DNA of 64,000 bases, from positions 4,003,821-4,067,820 of the forward strand of contig JAJEKV010000057.1 in the NCBI GenBank assembly GCA_021234155.1, written 5' to 3'. The stretch is from Isoetes taiwanensis. Lineage: Eukaryota; Streptophyta; Lycopodiopsida; Isoetales; Isoetaceae. Shown here piece by piece: positions 33,046-45,740 of this stretch. Position numbers and translations under genes: made by a program. The notes below the pieces were generated by a model. The model did no database searches. It was not told the DNA's origin and saw nothing but the letters and a program-made list of their open reading frames with translations. Position 1 is the stretch's first letter, and the number at the start of each line of letters is the position of its first letter.

Positions 33046-33247
33046 GTTTGGACTTCATCAAGAAATACCACTCTTGGTGACATGGTACAAATAATCCTTT
33101 ACACTTTTGTGATACGAAAAGTTCTTACTGTGATATCTTACCATTGTCCAAGCATCAAATTACTGGGCATTAGTGTTTTTATTGGTGCATAATAGCTGGG
33201 AAAACACCTTAACTTTTTTTGATTTGCTTCTCGAAAATGGTGAAGAT

Positions 33248-36200
33248 AACATAGTGCAAGTATATCAACAGTAGAGGCTCTGCTAAAACTCAAAGCTGGC
33301 ATTAATATGGTCCATCGGTCTCATTTATGTACCTATATATTCTTCATTTCCTTGGCTCTATGCCCGAGAAGAACGTGGCTTCCAAGCTCTTGAAATTTGT
33401 TATGCACCCTCTTATCACATTATGAAATTGGCTAGCCCAAACGCTCTATCAAACTTTTCATTTTTGGGGCCATATAGCAATGTTTCCTGGCAAAGACCAT
33501 CTGCATGGGTATGTTCTCTAAAGTTTTTATTGTCATTTGTAATTTAAAGCTGTTCTATTATTTGTTGTGAATTTGGATGCTATCTAGATATTCCTGCTAT
33601 GTGGTGATTACTGTGGTTATATTCCAGCATTTATGTGATGAAGCAGAGAAACATTTTAATGGCAATGTTCAAACATGCAAGACACCAGCAGATTTTTGAA
33701 ACGCATTTGAGTTCTAGGTGCTACAATATTGCCAAAGGCCTTAGAAATCCATCTATCGCAGTGCAGACCACAAAATATACTTAAGAACACAAATAAAATG
33801 GTAGCATATTTTGGCATTATTTTCAAGACCGTGTATCTCTTTTGTAGCATGTGTTGGAAACATGCTTCTAATGCACATGAAGAAATAGATTAAGATTGGA
33901 CGTTTTCAACAATCCTTTCCAAGCATTCAATTTTACTTACCCTTGAATGATGGTTGCTTACGATGATGTGGCTAGCATACTTCTCTTGGATAAGAGGTAT
34001 ATATTGGTTTATTTACGGTGAAGGCAAAGAATAAGCTTTCTATATTTTATGCTACCTTCATGTTGTATGTGCTATTCACAAGGCTTTGGATTTGTTGGCA
34101 TAATTTGAACTTTACATACAGATAAGGCCTTTATCATTGTAGTCATTGTACCATCACCATGTGCATTGGGACCTCTTAGAGCTACTACTTGAATAAGACA
34201 TTTATAAGTATTTTATGGAGGGGAAACCTATGAATTAGGATGAACATGTCATGTGATACATGCAATTGGACATGGTTTTGTAGAATAATTCAATGACAAA
34301 ACATCTCTGAATAGTCCTAAGGAATATTTTGCTTAAAAAATTACATATTTGAATGTTCTTACAAGTGATCATCACTTCTATGCTTTTGGAAACTCATAAT
34401 CCAACAATTTGATGAAATCAGCGCAATGAAGGCAAAATATGTAGCTTATTAAATATTTTATGTGCATGTTCACGATGGAGACAAAACATGTAGGTTATAA
34501 ATTATTTTATGTAAACACATGCAAACGGATAGAGTCCCCTTAACACTAAAGATCCACTTAGGCAAAATGCATGCATACTATACAACAATGATAATGCACG
34601 GATAGAGTCCCTTCAACTCTAAACATCCACTTTGGCAAAATGTGTGCATCATTTGAGGCTATACAACAATGATAACATAGCTTAAAATCTTGACATCAAC
34701 TAAAGATGATTAGAAGTCCTTATAGTTAATCATTTTAATTAAAGCTAAAGGTGTTTATAGACGCAATTGTTGCCCAATTTCTTTAGACAACCTTAAAACA
34801 TGCTAATACATGATACCTTACATCTATAGATTATGGTCATCGCACTTTAATGCCAAGGGCCTAGCACAAGTTTATTAAAAAATTATCTCTTCTGTACTTT
34901 TTGAGATTATGATACATAGTATCATGATACCAAGTATTTGGTCTTAGCACATTTTATTGCTAGACCAACGGAACCTGCTTGCATTTAAGCAAAAATATAA
35001 GGAAAACATAATTTATCCTCTCTTTTTCTTACTGGTGGAATGTCTGACTTCACCTCTTAGCACATTTTATTTGCTAGAACAATGAAACTGCCTGCAATTT
35101 AAGAAGAAGACATAACTTATCCTCTCTTTTCTTATTAGTCCAATGTGCACAACAGAATGCTTGATTTCCTCTTCGATTCTCCAACTTATGCCCAGCAACG
35201 CTGGGCACCGTAACTAGTTCACATACATAAGCTTTCCCAACTATGGCTTGCATCAAGCATTGACATACGTTGAAATACGCACAAAGTGATACATGATTAC
35301 ATGTTTGACAAACTTTCGAGACAAGAAAATTTATGTCTACATTGACACATAAAACGTATTTCGTTCTGACTATAATCTATAAAGAAAATAATATGTCTAC
35401 AATCTAATATGATGATTATGGTTTTTTAAAGAAAATAATATGTCTATAATTTGATATGATGATTATGGTTTGTTGCATTCACAAGCACATGAGTTGGATG
35501 ATCACTTTGTATGTTACATAAGCACAGGGCATTGGTCTGATTATGTTGATCTAAATTGACGAATAATTGCGGCAATATCTAGGTTGGCAAATGTAAAACT
35601 AACGACATGCTCTCCTTGAATGTTCCATAAATGAATAGCAACAATACATAAGTTAGATATTGATATATATATTTTTTTGACTTGGTCACAAGGTCGATGG
35701 AGACATGCACTTCATGTCAGGTATTTTGTTGTTCTTTTTCATAAGCCACCCTACTCATTGTGGTTTATGCACATCTTTAGCTCAACCTTTGCATCACATA
35801 AAGGCTACTAGTAATTTAAATGTGTCTTAGCGTTATGCTATGATGTGAGAACCATCGTGATTATCATACTATATATGAGGAGGAGAGCATACATCCTACG
35901 TATAGAGTTTTGTAATTATTGAACACTGCCCAAACTATATTTGAAATGAATAATATATTCAACATCTTTATATATACAAATGACAAAGGGGATGCCCCTT
36001 GTAGGCTTGGTTTATAATAATGTCTTTATTAAGGTATCACACCAGATCCTTGCAAAAAATAGTCCTCCAACATAGAAAATGGAGGTGTATATACAAATAT
36101 ATTGTGCATTTAGAAGGATGCACCAAAAAATGTTGCAAACCATGGATGTTGCAAGACTTCAAAAAATGTAGGCCTTTGTTTTGGTCTACATAACATCGAG

Positions 36201-37024
36201 TAGATGAGATCCTTGACCACTTCAGACACATTTAGCTCCTCTAGGTGGTGGCAGATATTATCAACAAGCTCCTCCTCTTCCAAGTGATAGCAAATGTCAT
36301 CAACAAGCTCATTAATTGAGCACTTATGGGGAAACATTTGGGTGCCAGACAACATCTCATAAAGAATTACACCTGCGCTCCACACATCAACCTTTGCCCC
36401 ATAACAATGTAACAGAACCTCGGGTGCCATATAACTTGGCGTTCCCACAATATCATAGAAGGTGTCTTTATAGTCTATAAATTCTGATAATCCAAAGTCT
36501 GCCACCTTTACGTCCATGAACTTTGAGTTTTGTATGTTTTGCTTCAAAAGAATATTTTGGGCTTAAGATCTCTATGGATAATGTTGTGGGAGTGACAAAA
36601 CACCATAGCATGGACAATTTGAATGAATAGAAACTTGGCCTCGTCTTCAAGTAGCCTACCTCGATCATTGATGTAGTCGTGAAGGTTGCCCCCCTCGCAA
36701 AGCTCCATTAGCATGTACACGTTAGAAGTATCTTCGTGAAATGCCTTGCAAGCCACTATATGCGGATTGGAGGAGAGGCGAGCTCCAATTCTGATCTCCC
36801 GGACTACATCATCCCACTCTTCTTCTTCCACCAGCTTCTTTTTAGAAATAATCTTGCAAGCCAATTTTTTACCAGTTTCCAGATGCTTGCACAGCTTCAC
36901 TTGGCCCATTGCACCCGCACCCAATATCTCGTCTTCAAATATTTCGATTGAGTTCCCCAATACAGTCTTCTTTGCCTTCCCAATCTCTGCTCCCATCGCC
37001 ATCACTTTCGCGCTCTAAGAATGT
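33248..37024. repeat. Block K2: second copy of the kinase-bearing duplication
   Basis: Matches K1 from AACATAGTGCAAGTATATCA to the kinase 5' end, with a single copy of the 1.67-kb unit that is doubled in K1, and scattered substitutions. It ends at about 37024, where K1 continues differently (CGCTCAGACC). Apart from the kinase copy it is noncoding. Confidence 0.9.
36110..37002 (-). pseudogene. Kinase copy with a one-base frameshift
   Basis: Same kinase as 16194-17087, with about six amino-acid differences. K1 has TTTTGGGGCTTAAG (minus-strand catalytic loop DLKPQNILL) where K2 has TTTTGGGCTTAAG at about 36556-36566: one G is missing. The frame therefore turns from HRDLKP into KIFF and stops right after the catalytic loop. 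The downstream half (36110-36547) stays open with ADFGLSEF, MAPEV and the C-terminal HPWF. The deletion removes half the catalytic core, so no active kinase is expected. Low divergence in both halves suggests a recent loss. Confidence 0.92.
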
Positions 37025-37069
37025 GTGCCTGTCCATTGTTATTCTATGCACTGCCCAGAATTTTTATGG

Positions 37070-37110
37070 ATGGGGATTTGAACCCCTTGCCAATATTGGC
37101 AATGCCATGG
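37070..37110 (-). other. tRNA-B-box-like motif
   Basis: GGGGATTTGAACCCC (minus strand: GGGGTTCAAATCCCC) forms a T-arm-like hairpin with the TTCAA box. No matching acceptor stem or A box is visible nearby, so it is only a motif. Confidence 0.25.
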
Positions 37111-37230
37111 CCGAACTAAATCTTGCATGGATTCTTCACATTTTTATGTGGAAAACCGTAACGATTCGTGCTAGCTTAAATTATGTAGGAGCAATAAAAG
37201 GCTTATAGAGTTTGTTGCTCACCTGCATCA

Positions 37231-37929
37231 GTGGGTAGAGAAATTGGGACAACTTTAGGGCTGCTTAATATTTCAACAATCCACAGACACAGCAAACATG
37301 CTTCTTTCAATGTTACTCTGCTATGCCGGAAGTCTGATTCCATCGTTCTTTGTATGGAGGCCGGTAAAGATTTTGTCGACATTTTGTTAAGTTTCTTAAC
37401 CCTTCCCATCGGCTCTGTTTTAAAGCTTTTGAGCGAAAATATGGGGTTTGAATCGGTAGGAGGCATTGCCAATATCTATCAGAGTTTACAGAGCATGGAT
37501 GAATCTTTCTTATATGTGAATAAGGAAATCTTAACAAATCCGCGTCGTGTAAATAGCCTGGTAGATGTTGATTATGTCGGAGTGGAGACTCCTATTCAAG
37601 AACATGATTTTTATAAATGTTCTAATCACGGCTGCTTGAGATTAGTTGTGGATGAAACAGGGCATATATGCCCTGCATGTAGATTCTCCATAACACATAA
37701 ATTGCAGCTTCTAGATCTGGGAAAAACGCAAGATTTTGGAAAACAGAAGCCTTCCAGCCCCAAAAAGGAGAAAACAGGTTATGTGAAAAAGAACAGGACG
37801 TATATAATTGGTAACGATCTGAAAGTAATGCCATTATCAAGCCTCAAGCACGTCCTTATGCTGGCAGATAATTTATCCACCCTAATGCTGAAAGCCCCAA
37901 TCTTAGGCTGCCGAATCTGCTCCATTTAG
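37231..37929 (+). pseudogene. DUF674-family protein fragment
   Basis: A 232-codon frame (first codon GTG; homology starts near residue 25, NVTLLCRKSDSIVL). MEAGKDFVDILLSFLTLPIG followed by VLKLL is the signature of the plant DUF674 family. It continues with FYKCSNHGC...ICPACRFS (a four-Cys cluster) and YIIGNDLKVMPLSSL, both usual family features. Full-length members are about 450-500 residues in two repeats; here about one repeat is present and it stops at 37927. No promoter or start is seen. DUF674 function is unknown. The WD40 fragment follows within 30 bp on the same strand, which is unusual and suggests assembled gene pieces. Confidence 0.75.
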
Positions 37930-37949
37930 GCTTCTGGCCACTCTGCCCA

Positions 37950-38335
37950 CGTTCAAGAATTTTTTCGTGGCCTGCCTCCTGGCCAGGAACTACGTCCAAG
38001 TCCGGCGCCATGAATCCAGCCTCTGGATCTCCCACAACGACGCCATATCCTTCCTCGCCCTTTGCCCTCGCGGATCCACCCTTTACTCTGCTTCTTGGGA
38101 CCGCAGCATCAAGATATGGCGCCTCTCCGACCTCAAGCAAGATACGACGCCATTAATTCCATCGCTATCTGCCCTGCCGGATTCCTCTACACCGCCTCTA
38201 CCGATTCGTCCATCAAGATCTGGAGCAAAGATGGCCAGAAACAGGAGCACTTCTTGGTCCAGACCCCGGATCTGCAAGCATGGGCAGCCTATTTCCTTCC
38301 ACAGCCGGATCTGCAAGCATTTAACCAAGATTGAA
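37950..38335 (+). pseudogene. WD40 fragment, JINGUBANG-like
   Basis: The frame reads NYVQVRRHESSLWI, SHNDAISFLALCP, LYSASWDRSIKIWRLSDL, then after a frame change near 38145 DAINSIAICPAGFLYTAST and DSSIKIW. The VQVRRH and LYSASWDR..KIWR motifs are those of plant JINGUBANG-type WD40 proteins. About 1.5 blades remain from the usual seven. Start, promoter and remaining blades are absent. A 17-bp phrase (CCGGATCTGCAAGCAT) is doubled at about 38265-38320. It abuts the DUF674 fragment, an exon-like patchwork in one small segment. Confidence 0.72.
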
Positions 38336-38915
38336 AACCTGTAGATGCTGCCTGATCTGTAGAAGCAAAAATAAAACAAGAACAAGAAAAGAAAGAAACC
38401 CCAGCCGGAGCAAGCCGCCATAGCCCAAAAACCTCCCACAAGAACAGTACGTCACAAATTTGAATTTTCAGTGAGATATTTCAGATGGTGATTCTGTGGC
38501 ATGGAATAAAAGTTTGGTGATTCCGTCCCGCGGTATTTTGCGGAGGTGATTCCGCCGGAAGGTATAAAATGGACGGTCAGGATGCACCCTTTAGATGGAT
38601 GGCTGGGATCAATCAGAAGGTACATCTGACACTGTCAGGTACGGATAACAGGGCCTCCGGAACGGATCCCGTTCCCGAAGGTTTGTGATTCTGCGGGATG
38701 GAATTTTTTGCGAAGGAATCACAATAAACTGGGTACATTTATTTTCACCCTCTAATAAAAATCCTAGGCCTAACAATTTTTTTTTTGCGTGTTAAATGCT
38801 ATCGCATGAATACCGTCAGATCAAGATAAACCAAGGGCTTAGATTTTGATCCTGGTCTTCCTGGTTTTTAGATTTTGATCCTGGTCGCTCCGGCTATGGC
38901 GATGGCATTCCGGCT

Positions 38916-39370
38916 ATGGCGATGGAGACTTCATCGATCCTCATACAGATGCTCTGCCTGAAGTGAAACAGACCATTCATCTCCCTTCGTCTTTTTGGGG
39001 TCCTCATTTTGTGATACAAGATAACGACGGCAGCATATGGACCACATGTAAGGGCAGCGGCAATCTGCTAAAGGTAACCAATTTCAACTTCACGAATCCG
39101 GAGGTAAAAGTTATGCCTGTGCTGCAAGGTCAATCTTTGTGGCAGTGCATCCAACTAGCAGGGCTGGATCGTAACCTTGGTCTGTACTGTTTGGCCACAG
39201 TTCCGGAGGCAAGGGGATTTTGTATGTGTGGAAAGACAAGGCCCGCTGAAGTTTTCTTGCCCTTGACATTTAAATTCTGCATTTATTTCAAATTGGTCCG
39301 CAGGGCTCCACTGTTCAATTTCGTGAAGAACGATGGGCGATGCTGGGTGGATTTTTCTCTGGCCTGAGCA
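38916..39370 (+). pseudogene. Best copy of the possible beta-propeller fragment
   Basis: Near 38935 the frame reads PHTDALPEVKQTIHLPSS, then WGPHFVIQDNDGSIWTT, GSGNLLKV, NPEVKVMPVLQGQSLWQC and LDRNLGLYCLATVPEARG, to a stop at 39365. The GPHFV...DGSIW..CKGSGNLLK pattern resembles blades of virginiamycin-B-lyase/SMP-30-type propellers, which in bacteria cleave lactones. This is a pattern-level guess. The end is out of frame relative to S1 (KDKALSHLL). No catalytic residue can be assigned. Confidence 0.35.
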
Positions 39371-39730
39371 CTGAAGCTAGGTAAAATCCGAAGCAGGCTA
39401 TGGCTAGGGCTATGCTTTCTGCGAGGCTAGGTTGCTGAAGCAAGTTATGGCTATGGCGAGGTTAGGTATGGCTATGGTTTTTAAGAAACGAAGATTTCCA
39501 TCATAGAACAGAGAAACTATAGAACAGAAAAACACTCTGATGGCGATGATGCACACAAAGAAGGTATTAATGCACAAAACCTGTTCTGCATTTCTTCCAT
39601 TCAAAATTCAATCTCGAGATGCTTTTTTGCAGTCTTACAAGCATTAAGGAATTATCTGAAGCGAAAGTGATAAAATACGGCGCCACAGTTCACCAAACAG
39701 CCCTTCCTTAAAAAACAGGTTCTTCTTCTT

Positions 39731-40003
39731 ATGGTTCTCATGCAAGCTTTGACAATTGCACTAGATATAAAAAGATTGAATGCCATTTTAGAAGACGATG
39801 AGACAGATATTCATCAAGCCTCCCTTGAAAGAAGCCAAGCTCGTACAGTGTCCAGGATGTTATTGTTTTCAATGCTTAACTCTGATTTTACATTGCCCAG
39901 AGGAACCCTAACAGGAATTAGTTATGATCAATGGTATATAAGGCCACAATCAACACATTGGTGGTTCCATATGATTTGTGCTTTAATCAGTGCTTTAATC
40001 TGA
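39731..40003 (+). other. Recurrent 90-codon frame, S2 copy
   Basis: Same frame as 18175-18462, lacking two codons (ALDIK instead of ALVDKIK), with YDQWYIRPQSTHWWFHM. Unrecognised. Confidence 0.3.
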
Positions 40004-41559
40004 TCTAGGTTGCACTGGACATATTTTAACATCGTGGCAGAATGTATATTGTATTGCCATTGCTCTCCATCAAACAAAGGAGTCAAATTGAAGTTTTTGA
40101 AGTTGTTATTGCAGCAATGCTGTTTTGACCTCATTATTGCAGCAATGTTTATGCATGTTTTCCAGCAGTGTTATTTTATTTCAGAATTTTCAGCCCTTAA
40201 CTCCTGCTTTTTGGTCTCACATGTGTATCCATTGTTCAGATGGAAGAATGGACAGTAGAAAGTATCCAGCATTGTTTGGTACAGCTGCATATCAGTATCA
40301 GTACCACTGATTTTGTACATTAAGCTATAACAAACGTAAATCGATATGACAAAAAGTAGCCATCCTTTTTTTTAACAATTGCGTAGTGTTGTTCCTATAA
40401 AAATCTTAACTTAATAACTAGTCATCAAAACTCCTCTAGAAATGAAATTGACGTTATTGCCCAACATAAGATTGACGTTATTGCCCAACATAAGACATCT
40501 GAGACTCTTTCTGCCTTACTTCTGCTATGTAAACAAACAAATGCTAGAGTAAACACAAAAAATGCACCAATTGGTCTTTTCACAAGCAGAAGTAGGACTT
40601 GCATTATCAGAAGTAGGACTTGCATTATCGTAAGAGGTACTTAAACTTAACTTGCATTATCGTAAGAGGTACTTAAACTTAACTGCATAAACATAGAGCA
40701 TCTATATCACACCCACAATAATAATTTGCTAATCCTTATCGCCCTTCAAGTGTCGGATAACTTACAATACTACCACAGGTGCATACACAGACCCGATACA
40801 ATAAATAATGCATGTGAAGGGCTTCCCATCCCTTTTAAGACTTGGCAATCATAGGTTGACAGAATGTAGTGTGAAGCCATGGAGTAGTTACCAACTTCTC
40901 TTGACCTCTTTTGACATGACCATTGATCTATTGGCATATATTGAATCCCAACTAATACAATTAGATGATAATACAAATACTATAGCACTGTGGTTCATAA
41001 TGAAATCAATAGCATGGTCTGCAAAATCCATAATCATAGATTGTACATGCACGAAGATATCCTAGATGCATATATCAGTTGAATTTGAAAGGCATATCAT
41101 AGCATATATTGTTTGCCTCTTCTACCCACCTTACGCGGTATATAAGATCAACCATAGGGCATACATGTCATCTGTTAGTGACTGGCCATGGGATTTAAAA
41201 ATGAAGTGAAAGTAATGGTGCCTTTCATCCACCAAGCCTACATATTGGGATGTAGATAATTCATAGGTCAGTTTCTCTGGATTTCTCTCGACAAAATAAT
41301 AGTTGTTGCCTGGTGAATGTCTTATGTGGCTCAATGTATAAGGTTGTCTTCTGTCGATCCTTTACTCTTATGAGCGGAAATAACAAAGTGTTGCGCAATA
41401 TGAAGCATTCTAACTTCTTGAATTGCTGCACAGCCAACCAAAAGTTACATAGAAGTAATGCTTACATGTTCAATGGAGAGATTAAGTTATTCCATTACAT
41501 GAACTACAAATAAATGAAGGAAAATGAATAGCATGCTAAAATACGTATGCAGAAGCACT

Positions 41560-42493
41560 TATGGCATAGTTTTTGAGTTTTGCACGAGGTGAAGAAATCT
41601 TATTGCTATAACTTGAAGTGCAGAGGCAGTATTAGCTGCAACTTCCAAGCTTTGTTTCTTGAATTCCTTCGAATTCACAGACGTTCCTCCACTCCCTTTG
41701 AGACTCCTCACTCTTTTGCAACATGATAACTAAACCATCTATTCCACGTGATACTTTCGGGCCGCTCTTTTCTTTCCAAGACTATAATCGGTTGAACTAC
41801 ACTCATCACCACCCCGTATGTCAACACCATCTGGACTGTCTTGCTCATCTTCGACTTCCTGTATAACCTATGTAGGTAATACACAAGTGTTACCGTTCAA
41901 GCAAAGAAACATAGAAAATAAAATGCATAGAAACATGTGCAAACTTGGTCGTGGTAATGGAGTAGAAAATGAGGTAGGAATAGAAGACTCAGTCACCAAT
42001 CCAATAGGATTGACAGAGGTCTTCTTGCTATACTAGCAATCCATGGCTTCATATACATCTGAAATTAAATTTAGAGGTAATGCAACATCCTTACATTCAG
42101 AAGAGATCATCTGCCAATAGCCATCACGTCCACGTGGAATCTCTTTCATGTAATCATGATTTTTTTTGAAATCCTGTGTCAATGTCTCCCACTTTGCTAA
42201 ACATGCCTTGGCGGACATCTACACATCATACTGCCAACAAAATCCTCTATTTCTGACCATCTCCCATCTTTTCGTTTGTGCTTCTCTCTTGTGCCACCAA
42301 ATAAGCATCTCTCCTCATCATCCTTCTTTGCAGCTTGAAGCGCCATCAATTCATGCGCTGTCCAATGCGTAGTGGCATATTGCCTTGGTTCCATTGATTG
42401 AGAAGCACACTGTCCCTGAGGCAAGGATATTGCATCCTGTGTACCAGGGCTGCCCCTGAGGCAGGGCTGTTGCAGGTAGTATATTGCATACAT
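41560..42493 (-). pseudogene. Trihelix protein remnant, S2 copy
   Basis: Same pieces as 23690-24625: 42197-42493 (HWTAHELMALQAAK, DGRWSEIEDF), 42033-42218 (SAKACLAKWETLTQDFKK to DVYEAMDC) and a degenerate tail at 41575-41830 with more indels than S1 (for example TTCGAATTCACAGACGTTCC near 41668). It is broken in the same place between the two Trp helices, so that lesion predates the duplication. The PIF/Harbinger transposase that accompanies it in S1 is missing here. Confidence 0.72.
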
Positions 42494-43220
42494 TATCCAA
42501 GCCTTGAGTTTCTAACACAACATCCTCTTCACAATCTTGTAACAGCTCAGTAAAGGATCCTTATACATGTAATTAGTTAAAAATTTACAAATGTGTCAAT
42601 CAATCTGTCTCAATCCTCCATTCAAATAATAATATCCTTACAAAGTGTTACAAAGCGTCTTTCCATTACAAAACCTACAAAGCATACATAAAAATGAAAT
42701 CGAGATTCAATGCAATCCAATTTAAAATACAATAATTGAAATAGAGATTCACAATCATAAAATTAGTCATACTAAATTGGCCATAGTTTTCTTAATACAA
42801 CACTGTCTAGCTAAAGGAAGACAATGTTGGAAAGCAATTTCAGATAATCACCTTCCATATTAAATAAGGTTTCCACAAAATTGAAGCCTATCCATGCTAA
42901 AAATACCAAAAACTTCTGCTGTCATGAAAATTACTGCCACAGTAATTCGCCATAACTTTCTTAATACAACTCTGTTTAGCTAAAGGTAGACACCATTGGA
43001 AAGAACATCAAGAGACTTAACTTTGATATTGGGCAAGAGTTTGGCAAATTTGGACGTTAACCATACTAAAAATGACAAAAACCTATGCTGTTATAAAATT
43101 ACACCAGAAATGTGGATTATAAAATTACAGCAGGAATCTAGATTAGTTCTTCACTCAACAACATGAGTCTAAATTTTCTTGACTAGTTCTACAATGGATG
43201 CCTGCGATTTGTTTATTGCT

Positions 43221-43520
43221 TCAATCCTTTTCCCCTCTCAAATAGCCATTTGCTAAAGGAAGTATATTTGCTAAAGGAGTTCTTGCCTCCCTTTTCCATT
43301 CCATGACCTGCACCAATGCATTCTTTTTGTCTCCAACATTTTTCTTATTGTTCACATTTGGCATCTCATCAACTTGGACATCTGCATCATTAATTGTCTC
43401 AGAGATAGCTGCACCATGCACTGCTTTGCAAATATTTGCTCTACTTCCCATATACTCGTCGATCAAAAGGTACCATTGAGACCCGTCAGCCCTATCATTG
43501 CACGAGATACAAGATGTATC
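43221..43520 (-). pseudogene. SANT/trihelix-like remnant, S2 copy
   Basis: GSQWYLLIDEYMGSRANICK, VHGAAISETINDADVQVDE and VNNKKNVGDKKNALVQVMEW match the C-terminal half of the S1 remnant at 27786. The upstream half is replaced at 43478 by the S2/S3 junction sequence. Confidence 0.5.
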
Positions 43521-43535
43521 ATTTTGCATGATCTG

Positions 43536-45740
43536 TTTGGGGTCCTCAATTTGTGATACAACATGATGACGGCAACATATGGACCTCATGTAAGGGCAGC
43601 GACCATCTGCTAAAGGTAACCAATTTCCACTTCACGAATCTAGAGGTAAAAGTTATGCCTGTGCTGCGAGGTCAATCTTTGTGGTAGTGCATCCAACTAG
43701 CAGGGCTGGATCGTAACCGGAGGCAAGGGGATTTTGTATGTGTGGAAAGACAAGGCCCTTTCACATCTGCTGAAGTTTTCTTGCCCTTGACATTTAAATT
43801 CTGCATTTATTTCAAATTGGTCCGCAGGGCTCCACTGTTCAATTTCGTGAAGAATGATGGGCGATGCTGGGTGGATTTTTCTCTGGCCTGAGCACTGAAG
43901 CTAGCTAAAATCCGAAGCAAGCAAGTTATGGCTATGGCGAGGTTAGGTATGGCTATGGTTTTTAAAAAACGAAGATTTCCATCATAGAACAGAGAAACTA
44001 TAGACAGAAAAACACTCTGATGGCGATGATGCACACAAAGAAGGTATTAATGCACAAAACCTGTTCTGCATTTCTTCCATTCAAAATTCAATCTCGAGAT
44101 GCTTTTTTGCAGTCTTACAAGCATTAAGGAATTATCTGAAGCGAAAGTGATAAAATACGATGCCACAGTTCACCAAACAGCCCTTCCTTAAAAAACAAGT
44201 TCTTCTTCTTATGGTTCTCATGCAAGCTTTGACAATTGCACTAGATATAAAAAGATTGAATGCCATTTTAGAAGACGATGGGACAGATATTCATCAAGCC
44301 TCCCTTGAAAGAAGCCAAGCTCGTACAGTGTCCAGGATGTTATTGTTTTCAATGCTTAACTCTGATTTTACATTGCCCAGATGGAACCCTGACAGGAATT
44401 AGTTATGGTCAATGGTATATAAGGCCACATTCAACACATTGGTGGTTCCATATGATTTGTGCTTTAATTAGTGCTTTAATCTGATCTAGGTTGCACTGGA
44501 CATATTTTAACATCGTGGCGGAATGTATATTGTATTGCCATTGCTCTCCATCAAACAAAGGAGTCAAATTGAAGTTTTTGAAGTTGTTATTGCAACAATG
44601 CTGTTTTGACGTTGTTATTGCAGCAATGTTTATGCATGTTTTCCAGCAGTATTATTTTATTTCAGAATTTTCAGCCATTAACTCCTGCTTTTTGGTCTCA
44701 CATGTGTATCCATAGTTCAGACGGCAGAATGGACAGTAAAAGTATCCAGCATTGTTTGCTACAACTGCATATCAGTATCATTATCACTGATTTTGTACAT
44801 TAAGCTATAGCAAACGGAAATCGACATGACAAAAAATAGCCATCTTTTTTTTTTTTACAATTACGTAGTGTTGTTCCTATAATAGTTTTAACTTAATAAC
44901 AACTAGTCATCAAAACTCCTTTAGAAATGAAATTGACGTTATTGCCCAACATAAGACAGTTGAGACTCTTTCTGCCTTACTTCTGCCATGTAAACAAACA
45001 AATGCTTGAGTAAACACAAAAAATGCACCAATTGGCCTTTTCACAAACAGAATTAGGACTTGCATTATCGTAAGAGGTACTTACTGCATAAACATAGCAT
45101 CACACCCACAATAATAATTTGCTAATCCATACCGCCCTTCAAGTGTCGGATAAATTTACAATACCACCACAAATGAATACACAGACCCGAAACAATAAAT
45201 AATGCATATGAAAGGCCTCCCATTCCTTTGAAGACCTGCAATCATAGGTTGACAATCATAGTTACATAAAACAATGTAGTATGGAGCCACGGAGTAGTTA
45301 CTAACTTCTATTTGACCTCTTCTGACATGATCATTGATTTATTGTCATATATTGAATCCCAACTAATACAATTAGATGATAATACGAATAGTGTAGCACT
45401 GTGGTTCATGATGAAATCAATAGCATGTTCTGCAAAATCCATAACCATAGATTGTACATGCACGAAGATATCCTAGATGTATATATCGGTAATGCCTCGT
45501 CTACCCACCTTACACGGCATATAAGGTCAACCATAGGACATACATGTCATCTGTTAGTGAGTGGCCATGGGATTTAGAAATGGAGTGAAAGTAATGGTGC
45601 CTTTCATCCAGAAAGCCTACATATTGGGATGTAGATAATTCACAGGTCAGTTTGTCTGGATTCCTCTCTACAAAATAATAGTGGTTGCCTGGTGAATGTA
45701 TTATGTGGCTCAATGTATAAGGTTGTCTTCTGTCGATCCT
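43536..45740. repeat. Block S3 (partial copy)
   Basis: Matches S2 from about 38993 (TTTGGGGTCCTC) to about 41365 (TTCTGTCGATCC), with more substitutions than S1 versus S2. It too lacks the pogo-like element; its site reads AGAGGTACTTACTGCAT at about 45070-45088. The recurrent frame is present at 44160-44484, with a frame change. Confidence 0.85.

Larger units (their letters stand above)
37025..38751. other. 1.7-kb segment between K2 and S2, absent between K1 and S1
   Basis: K1/S1 has only about 45 bp here (17113-17156). The segment contains a DUF674 fragment (37231-37929), a WD40 fragment (37950-38335) and, at 38460-38730, repeated phrases GTGATTCTG(T/C)GG(C/G)ATGGAAT and GTGATTCCG(T/C)C. 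The last phrase, GCGAAGGAATCAC, is inverted to GTGATTC. These repeats resemble subterminal motifs of a gene-capturing DNA transposon, but a matching left end was not seen. Confidence 0.6.
38752..43477. repeat. Block S2
   Basis: Matches S1 (17157 to 27990) except that the pogo-like element (19053-22789) and the 24785-27168 segment are absent. A local duplication of CTTGCATTATCGTAAGAGGT occurs at about 40597-40680. It ends at GGTACCATT (43477), then a 58-bp unique piece leads into S3. Confidence 0.88.
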
